In this document: in pieces, positions 59,203-64,000 of the stretch
How the letters are laid out: every line of letters starts with the position of its first letter
How positions within the stretch are numbered: position 1 is the stretch's first letter
Assembly (NCBI GenBank): GCA_900545495.1
Contig: UQZJ01000015.1
Coordinates: forward strand, 1-64,000
DNA: 64,000 nucleotides
Source of the DNA: an uncultured Eubacteriales bacterium
GTDB lineage: Bacteria; Bacillota; Clostridia; Oscillospirales; Oscillospiraceae
Direction: 5' to 3'
Notes under the pieces: model-generated
Seen by the model: only the letters and a program-made list of their open reading frames with translations
What the model was told of the DNA's origin: nothing
Databases searched by the model: none
Made by a program: the position numbers and the translations under genes

Positions 59203-59918
59203 TGATCCGGGCGGCGCGGAAGCAAGACCTGCCCCGCATCATGGCGATCTATGACGCGGCGCGGCGGTATATGCGGCAAAACGGCAACCCGACCCAGTGG
59301 GGAGACAACTACCCGCCGGAGTCGATGCTGCGGCAGGACATCGCCTGCGGGCGGCTGTTCGTCATGGAGGACGCAGGCGGCGTGTACGCCGTGTTCGCCT
59401 TCCTGCTGGGGGACGACCCTACCTACGCCTACATCGAGGGGGCGTGGCGGGACGACAGCGCCTACGGTACGCTGCACCGGCTGGGCAGCGACGGCACCCA
59501 CCACGGCGTGTTCGCGGAGAGCGCGGCGTGGGCGGCGGGGCGGTGTTCCCATCTGCGGGCGGACACCCACGCCGACAATCTGACCATGCAGCAGTGCTTG
59601 GAGCGGGAGGGCTTCATCCGCTGCGGGACGATCTATGTAGAAGACGGCACGCCTCGCGTGGCGTTTGAAAGGATAACACAAAGGAGAAACGATATGGACC
59701 CTATTTTTGAGATCGAGCTGGGCGAATGCCCCATCTGCCGGGGCGCCGGCATCATGCAGGATGAGCAGGGCTGGAGCGTCTCCGTCAGCTGCATGGACTG
59801 CGGCGCGGAGACGGCCGACGCGGAGTACCGCACGCCGGAGGAGCGGCTGGAGTCCGCTCGGCGGGTGGCGCTGCTGTGGAACATGGGCAAGGTCATCCAC
59901 AACGGCATGAGCGACTGA
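59202..59918 (+). CDS. GNAT acetyltransferase fused in frame to a Lar-like zinc-ribbon protein
   Basis: 238 aa. Residues 1-160 are a GNAT N-acetyltransferase (IRAARKQDLPRIMAIYDAAR, a degenerate acetyl-CoA region, then LRADTHADNLTMQQCLEREG). Residues about 165-238 are a restriction-alleviation-Lar-like zinc ribbon (CPICRGAG ... CMDCGAE). The join runs through ITQRRNDMDP, which is the translation of an intact ribosome site and start codon, so loss of the GNAT stop codon probably created the fusion. The acetyltransferase substrate is unknown. Confidence 0.8.
   Translation: MIRAARKQDLPRIMAIYDAARRYMRQNGNPTQWGDNYPPESMLRQDIACGRLFVMEDAGGVYAVFAFLLGDDPTYAYIEGAWRDDSAYGTLHRLGSDGTHHGVFAESAAWAAGRCSHLRADTHADNLTMQQCLEREGFIRCGTIYVEDGTPRVAFERITQRRNDMDPIFEIELGECPICRGAGIMQDEQGWSVSVSCMDCGAETADAEYRTPEERLESARRVALLWNMGKVIHNGMSD
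59694..59918 (+). CDS. Possible separately translated zinc-ribbon protein (internal start)
   Basis: 74 aa from the ATG at 59694, with AAAGGAG at 59680-59686, 7 bases upstream; the same AAAGGAGAAACGAT string precedes the moxR start at 12706. The product has two Cys pairs (CPIC and CMDC) and an Arg/Glu-rich helix, like Lar-family or phage-type zinc ribbons. It could be made alone as well as fused. Confidence 0.55.
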   Translation: MDPIFEIELGECPICRGAGIMQDEQGWSVSVSCMDCGAETADAEYRTPEERLESARRVALLWNMGKVIHNGMSD

Positions 59919-59929
59919 AAAGAGAAGCG

Positions 59930-59962
59930 AGAAAGACCCGCGCCATCGGCGCGGGTCTTTCT
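59930..59962. terminator. Bidirectional terminator
   Basis: AGAAAGACCCGCGCC-atc-GGCGCGGGTCTTTCT, between the GNAT fusion gene (plus) and the XRE gene (minus). Confidence 0.92.
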
Positions 59963-59975
59963 CTGTCGAAAAATT

Positions 59976-60215
59976 TCATTTTCGCTTTGGCGCGGGATAG
60001 GGACGCGGGTCGTCTGTGCGGCCAAGGAGATAATCTGTGGATACCCGATAATGGTCTGCCAGCGTGATAAGGTGCGGCAAGGGAAGTGTCCGCTTGCCCA
60101 ACTCATAGTTGCTGTATACCCGCTGGTCGATACCGAGCAGAGAAGCGACTTGCTTTTGTGCCAAGTCGTGGTCTTCGCGCAGGTCGCGAAGTCTTGCAAT
60201 GTACAAAGCGCTCAC
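59976..60215 (-). CDS. Small XRE-type repressor
   Basis: 79 aa, essentially one lambda-repressor-like HTH. It has LREDHDLAQKQVASLLGIDQ and RVYSNYELGKRTLPLPHLIT, then the dimer-type tail YLLGRTDDPRPYP. GAGGTGAG lies before the ATG. It diverges from a small gene at 60299 across an 83-bp region with a clear dyad, so it probably represses one or both. Confidence 0.9.
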   Translation of the reverse strand: MSALYIARLRDLREDHDLAQKQVASLLGIDQRVYSNYELGKRTLPLPHLITLADHYRVSTDYLLGRTDDPRPYPAPKRK

Positions 60216-60232
60216 CTCAAGAGCATTATATG

Positions 60233-60250
60233 TACTATCAAAAAATAGTA
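60233..60250. promoter_or_regulatory. Operator-like dyad between XRE gene and divergent small gene
   Basis: TACTAT-caaaaa-ATAGTA, a perfect 6-6-6 dyad. A weaker related dyad (CTATC-gttt-GATGG) follows at about 60261-60274 and overlaps the promoter of the small gene. These are good candidate XRE binding sites. Confidence 0.65.
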
Positions 60251-60279
60251 TTGCTTACACTATCGTTTGATGGTAAAAT
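60251..60279 (+). promoter_or_regulatory. Promoter of the 76-aa gene
   Basis: -35 TTGCTT (60251-60256), a 17-base spacer, and -10 TAAAAT (60274-60279). It directly abuts the dyad at 60233-60250. Confidence 0.7.
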
Positions 60280-60298
60280 GGGCGGAGGAGGTGAGAAA

Positions 60299-60529
60299 AT
60301 GGAGCTATATCAGCAGATACTCGCGTCCCATATCGGGTCGGTAACGATCGACACGCAGACTGCAAAGGAGATCGTGGCGGGCGACAGCTATAAGGCGCTG
60401 GAGAAGATCCGGGCGATCCTTGCAGACGATGCATTGTCCGATGCGGAATGCTTTCGGAAGATAGAGGCCATCGTCTGCATTTTGGAGGAGTTGGGCGGTG
60501 ACGGCGGCGGCAGACACGATTTCGGATAA
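60299..60529 (+). CDS. Hypothetical small acidic protein, divergent from XRE repressor
   Basis: 76 aa; the ATG at 60299 has GGAGGAGGTGA just upstream. It begins MELYQQILASHIGSVTIDTQ and contains YKALEKIRAILADDALSDAE and CFRKIEAIVCILEELG, so it is predicted to be all-helical and soluble. The promoter and neighbouring operator suggest control by the XRE protein. No known family. Confidence 0.7.
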   Translation: MELYQQILASHIGSVTIDTQTAKEIVAGDSYKALEKIRAILADDALSDAECFRKIEAIVCILEELGGDGGGRHDFG

Positions 60530-60557
60530 AAAAAGACACGCGAAAGCGTGTCTTTTT
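60530..60557. terminator. Bidirectional terminator
   Basis: AAAAAGACACGC-gaaa-GCGTGTCTTTTT, directly after the 76-aa gene and before the end of the minus-strand AAA gene. Confidence 0.93.
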
Positions 60558-60561
60558 CCGT

Positions 60562-61620
60562 TTATTCGTCGAGCTTCCCGCGGGCGCGGAGGACGTCGTC
60601 GGCGGTGAGGGTCATCAGGTCGTCGCGGGTCACCGTCTCCAGCTTGGCGAGACGGTTATTCTGTGCCACCAGAATATGCTCGAAGATATTCCGGACACCG
60701 CGGGCGTTGCCGAAGCTGTCCCCGGCGGCGCTCTCCTCGGCGATGTAGTCCCGTACCAGCGGCTCCGCCTCCGGCGACAGGATGTACCCCTTGCCGCAGC
60801 GCATCTTGAAGATGGCCACCAGCTCGTCCAGCGAGTAGTCCTCAAACAGCAGGAAACGGTTGAAGCGGGACTCCAGACCGGGGTTGGAGTGGATGAACTT
60901 GTCCATCAGGTCGGTGTAGCCCGCCACAATGACCACCAGATCGTCCCGGTGATCCTCCATGGCCTTCAGCAGGGTGTCGATGGCCTCCTGCCCGAAGTCG
61001 TTTTCGCTGCGGCCGTTGAGGGCATAGGCCTCGTCCACGAACAGCACGCCGCCCATGGCCTTCTCAATGACCTTCTGGGTCTTCAGGGCGGTCTGCCCCA
61101 CATACCCTGCCACCAGACCGCTGCGATCCACCTCCACCAGCTGGCCCTTGGACAGAATGCCCAGGCTTCGGTAGATGCGGGCCATCATACGGGCCATCAT
61201 GGTCTTGCCGGTGCCGGGATTGCCGGTGAACACCATATGCAGGGACATATCGGTGGTGGGCAGATCGTGCTGCTGGCGCAGCTTATAGACCTGCACCATG
61301 TTGATGAGGTTGTGTACCTCCTCCTTCACCACGCCCAGTCCGATGTAGCTGTCCAGCTCCGCCAGCAGATCCTCGATCTTCTCCGGCGGCGGCAGCTCCT
61401 CCTCGGCGGGCTTTTCGTCGCCGGGCTTGGCGGTGGCGGTGGGAGGCGTGTTCTTCCTCTCCGCGTCCTTGGCGGGCGCGGCGGGAGACTTGGGCGCGTC
61501 GCCGGTGATGTTCTCAAAGGGCGTGCCCCAGAAGTCGCTGTTCATGCGCTTCATGTTGTTCTCCGTCATGGAGCGGATCACGTCCAGCTGCTGGAGAATG
61601 ATCTTGTCTTTCTTGTCCAT
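60562..61620 (-). CDS. AAA+ ATPase of the SpoVK/CbbX family
   Basis: 352 aa. An N-terminal helical region and a Pro/Ala/Lys-rich linker (about 40-78) precede an AAA module. This has GLGVVKEEVHNLINMVQVYK, Walker A FTGNPGTGKTMMARMMARIY, VGQTALKTQKVI, Walker B GGVLFVDEAYAL, and FGQEAIDTLLKAMEDHRDDL. SpoVK-like ATPases act in sporulation; CbbX proteins remodel Rubisco. No partner is evident. Last gene of the recR-apbE-NusGII-Gx unit. Confidence 0.92.
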   Translation of the reverse strand: MDKKDKIILQQLDVIRSMTENNMKRMNSDFWGTPFENITGDAPKSPAAPAKDAERKNTPPTATAKPGDEKPAEEELPPPEKIEDLLAELDSYIGLGVVKEEVHNLINMVQVYKLRQQHDLPTTDMSLHMVFTGNPGTGKTMMARMMARIYRSLGILSKGQLVEVDRSGLVAGYVGQTALKTQKVIEKAMGGVLFVDEAYALNGRSENDFGQEAIDTLLKAMEDHRDDLVVIVAGYTDLMDKFIHSNPGLESRFNRFLLFEDYSLDELVAIFKMRCGKGYILSPEAEPLVRDYIAEESAAGDSFGNARGVRNIFEHILVAQNNRLAKLETVTRDDLMTLTADDVLRARGKLDE

Positions 61621-61632
61621 AGAGTGACCTCC

Positions 61633-62145
61633 TCAGTGAGATAGGTGGATATTGCGCATGGCGCGGAACAGCAGACCGGCCACAAAGCCGGTGAGGGTGC
61701 CGGTGACCAGCGATACAGCCAGCAGGAAGGGCAGATAGCCCAGTACCATGGTATTGCCCAGTGTGATGACCGCCGCCGCCATCTGGCCGATGTTGTGGGC
61801 GGCGGCGCCGCCGATGGACACGCCGTAGATGGACAGTCCCTTGCAGTGCTTGAGGGCAATCATCACCAGCATGGCGGTGAAGCCGCCCAGCAGACTGAAC
61901 AGCAGCGCCGACAGATTGCCGGCAAATACGCCGCCCAGCAGACAGCGGGCTGTCAGGATGGTCAGCGCGGGGACGGCGCCCAGCTCGTAGAGAGCAAATA
62001 CGGTGACGATGTTGGCAAGACCCAGCTTTACGCCGGGCAGCGGCACGATAAGCGTCACGGGAAACAGATTTTCCAGTGTGCTCAGACCCAGTGCCAATGC
62101 CGTCAGCACGGCGCACAGGGCGATAGAGCGGGGGTTCCGCTTCAC
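61633..62145 (-). CDS. Gx transporter family protein (heptaprenyl-diphosphate-synthase component I-like)
   Basis: 170 aa; the GTG at 62145 has AGGAGGTG upstream, and the longer frame overlaps the previous gene without support. Five hydrophobic segments, with PLPGVKLGLANIVTVFALYE and GGAAAHNIGQMAAAVITLGN typical of this membrane family. It commonly accompanies a NusG-domain-II protein and ApbE. The transported compound is unknown; a quinone or flavin-related role is sometimes proposed. Confidence 0.88.
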   Translation of the reverse strand: MKRNPRSIALCAVLTALALGLSTLENLFPVTLIVPLPGVKLGLANIVTVFALYELGAVPALTILTARCLLGGVFAGNLSALLFSLLGGFTAMLVMIALKHCKGLSIYGVSIGGAAAHNIGQMAAAVITLGNTMVLGYLPFLLAVSLVTGTLTGFVAGLLFRAMRNIHLSH

Positions 62146-62155
62146 GGCGCACCTC

Positions 62156-62569
62156 CTAACCCAGCACCGCGTCCACGGCGGACGAGGTGCTGACGATCGA
62201 GATGACCACCTGCGCCGGCAGGCACACGATGGACTGTCCCGCCTGCCGGATGACGCCGGTGTGGACGCAGTCCTGCCCGGGACAGTCGCTGTCGGAGACA
62301 TATACGCCGCCATCGTTGATCCGGACGGTCAGGTGGTAGACGCCGTCGTCCAGCGCCACCACCCGCTCCTTGTCGAAGCCGGGAATGTTGATGTCCTGAC
62401 GGCAGACCTCCTGCCCGCGCTGGGTGATGACGACGGTGCGCTGACCTCCCTGCGCCTTGGGCAGGTAGAACAGCAGCGCCGTGACCACGGCCAGCGCGAT
62501 GACCACGGCGGCCACCAGCGCGTCCAGCGGCTTAGGCCGCAGGCTGGGCTGTGAGGAGTTGGAAGTCAT
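62156..62569 (-). CDS. NusG domain II-containing membrane-anchored protein
   Basis: 137 aa. One N-terminal membrane helix (about 17-37) precedes a small beta domain with DGVYHLTVRINDGGVYVSDS and the paired-Cys motif DCPGQDCVHTGVI. This family usually pairs with ApbE and Gx-transporter genes in Clostridia. It overlaps the apbE 3' end by 38 bases. Confidence 0.9.
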   Translation of the reverse strand: MTSNSSQPSLRPKPLDALVAAVVIALAVVTALLFYLPKAQGGQRTVVITQRGQEVCRQDINIPGFDKERVVALDDGVYHLTVRINDGGVYVSDSDCPGQDCVHTGVIRQAGQSIVCLPAQVVISIVSTSSAVDAVLG

Positions 62570-63551
62570 AGGCGCAGTCCTCCGGTTTTGTGATGGCGTC
62601 CGACAGGCCGGGAGTGTACAGCAGACGGCCGTCGGCGGTGATGAGGATCAGCTCAAAGCCGCCGTGGGCGCGCCAGAAGGACACGGCCTCCTGCTCACCC
62701 ATGACGTACAGAGCGGTGGAGTAGGCGTCCGCCGCCGTGCCGTCGTCAGAGATAATGGTGACGGACAGCAGATCACTGTCGGCGGGACATCCGGTGCGGG
62801 GGTCGAGGATATGCCGGTACACCGTGCCGTCCTCGGCCTCGAAGTAGCGTTGGTAGCCGCCGGAGGTGACGGCGAAGCGGTCGGTGAGGGACACCATGGC
62901 GGCATAGCCGCTGTCGGCAGGATCCTGAATGCCCACGTTCCACGGTGTGCCGTCGGGCTTACTGCCGCAGACGTAGACGTTGCCGCCCAGCGATACCACG
63001 GCGGAGGTGACGCCGTGTGCGCGGAGGATGTCCGCCACCTGCTGGGAGGCGTAGCCCTTGGCGATGCCGCCCAGATCCACGGCACAGCCCGCGTCCAGCG
63101 TGACGGCGTCGTCCATGTGGACGTGCTCACCGCCCACCAGCGGCAGCAGCGCGTCGATCTCCTCCTGTGAGGGGACGCGGGGCGCGTCGGAGGTGATGCC
63201 CCACAGCGCCACCAGCGGCGCGACGGTCATGTCGAAGGTGCCGCCCGTCTCGTCGGAGAGGGTCAGCGCCCGCTCCAGAAGCGCCCGCGTCTCCGGCTGC
63301 ACCACCACGGCCTCTCCGGCGTTGAGCCGGCTGACGTCGCTGGTGTCGATGGTGCGGGAGAGGGTGGCCTCCAGCCGGTTGATCTCCCGGGAGGCGGCGG
63401 TCAGCGCCTCGTCGGCGCTGTCGCCGTAGGCGGCAAGGGTCATGTAGGTGTCCATGGCGAACAGGGATATCTCCTGCGGCTTCTCTGCGCCGCAGGCGGT
63501 GAGTGCCAGCGCCGTCAGACAGGCCAGCAGCAGGCAGGTAAGGCGTTTCAC
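62532..63551 (-). CDS. apbE: FAD:protein FMN transferase
   Basis: 339 aa; the GTG start at 63551 overlaps the recR stop. Signal peptide with lipobox LTAC (Cys20), so it is a lipoprotein outside the membrane. It transfers FMN from FAD to Thr of secreted or membrane flavoproteins such as Rnf/Nqr subunits. Motifs: FAMDTYMTLAAYG, DLGGIAKGYASQQVADILR, VSLGGNVYV, HILDPRTGCP, and the metal-binding SDDGTAADAYSTAL. No flavinylated target gene is in the window. Confidence 0.94.
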   Translation of the reverse strand: MKRLTCLLLACLTALALTACGAEKPQEISLFAMDTYMTLAAYGDSADEALTAASREINRLEATLSRTIDTSDVSRLNAGEAVVVQPETRALLERALTLSDETGGTFDMTVAPLVALWGITSDAPRVPSQEEIDALLPLVGGEHVHMDDAVTLDAGCAVDLGGIAKGYASQQVADILRAHGVTSAVVSLGGNVYVCGSKPDGTPWNVGIQDPADSGYAAMVSLTDRFAVTSGGYQRYFEAEDGTVYRHILDPRTGCPADSDLLSVTIISDDGTAADAYSTALYVMGEQEAVSFWRAHGGFELILITADGRLLYTPGLSDAITKPEDCAYDFQLLTAQPAA

Positions 63552-64000
63552 AGCTCCCGCCGCCCTTCCAGCGCCCGCATCAGCGTGGCATCGTCGGCAA
63601 ATTCCAGATGGCCGCCCACGGGGATGCCGTAGGCCAGCCGCGTGACCTTTACGCCGAAGGGCTTCAGCAGCCGGGCGATATACAGCGCCGTGGCCTCGCC
63701 CTCGGTGTCGGGATTGGTGGCCATGATGACCTCCTCGATGCCGCCCTGCGCCACCCGATCCAGCAGGGACTTGATGTGCAGGTCGTCCGGCCCCACATGG
63801 TTCATGGGGGACAGCACGCCGTGGAGGACGTGGTAGCGCCCCCGGTACTCCCGGCTGCGCTCAATGGCGATGACGTCCCGGGGGTCTGCCACCACGCAGA
63901 TGGTGGCGTCGTCCCGCTTGGCGTCGGCGCAGATGGGACACAGACCTCCGGCGGTCAGGTTCTGACACACGGGACACAGGGTAACACTGCGCTTGGCGTC
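63548..64000 (-). CDS. recR: Recombination protein RecR (5' end outside window)
   Basis: About 150 codons are present; the N-terminus lies beyond base 64000. The zinc finger is visible (LCPVCQNLTAGGLCPICADA). The Toprim domain follows (TICVVADPRDVIAIERS, YHVLHGVLSPMNHVGPDDLH), and the C-terminus has ATNPDTEGEATALYIARLL and TRLAYGIPVGGHLEFADD. RecR acts with RecF/RecO to load RecA at gaps. It is the upstream member of the apbE unit; dnaX and the YbaB gene usually lie further upstream. Confidence 0.95.
   Translation of the reverse strand, partial: DAKRSVTLCPVCQNLTAGGLCPICADAKRDDATICVVADPRDVIAIERSREYRGRYHVLHGVLSPMNHVGPDDLHIKSLLDRVAQGGIEEVIMATNPDTEGEATALYIARLLKPFGVKVTRLAYGIPVGGHLEFADDATLMRALEGRREL

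Overview
The window is a GC-rich stretch of a Firmicutes chromosome. Strong GGAGG-type ribosome sites, SpoVK-like and YhgE/Pip proteins, a dockerin, a TnpV remnant and very high G/C at third codon positions fit a gut anaerobe of the Oscillospiraceae type (Oscillibacter/Flavonifractor-like). The genus is an inference and was not tested. No tRNA, rRNA, CRISPR array or intact transposase is visible.

Layout. 1-18.5 kb: the tail of a secreted protein, then a tight seven-gene plus-strand operon. It holds a dockerin-bearing PQQ-propeller protein, a 2018-residue GLUG-repeat membrane-anchored protein, a DUF4430 protein, MoxR ATPase, DUF58, a transglutaminase-fold membrane protein lacking the usual Cys, and a lipoprotein with transcobalamin-like architecture. 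18.6-30.1 kb: pyruvate carboxylase, two YhgE/Pip membrane proteins around a small coiled-coil membrane protein, an XRE regulator, a YihY-family membrane protein and TrkA. 30.1-35.4 kb: minus-strand shikimate operon aroB-aroA-aroC(+chorismate mutase)-aroK-aroQ-aroE. 35.5-44.8 kb: ssnA and ygfK, a small degraded mobile element, an ACT regulator, an AI-2E-family permease, a hydantoinase and a small membrane protein. ssnA, ygfK and the hydantoinase are members of the anaerobic purine-degradation gene set. 44.9-55.6 kb: PNPOx-like protein, ATP-grasp protein, Wzx-like flippase, WYL regulator, F420-dehydrogenase-beta-like protein and queH, GH25 lysozyme, rRNA methyltransferase, MATE transporter and cysteine desulfurase. 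55.7-59.9 kb: mtaB-yfbR-ACT-PFL-GNAT operon. 60-64 kb: XRE regulator with a divergent small gene, then recR-apbE-NusGII-Gx transporter-SpoVK-like AAA.

The signal not explained by genes is an 11-mer, GTTKACATAAT. It occurs nine times, counting variants with one or two differences, in this GC-rich window, and often forces rare codons. It equals the XerD half of a Firmicutes dif site. All copies left of 30.2 kb point one way and all copies right of 31.3 kb point the other way, as expected if this window spans the replication terminus.

Other notable items are a terminator-containing leader before ssnA, an insertion that splits a bidirectional terminator, an aroC-chorismate mutase fusion, and an acetyltransferase fused in frame to a zinc-ribbon protein that keeps its own ribosome site.
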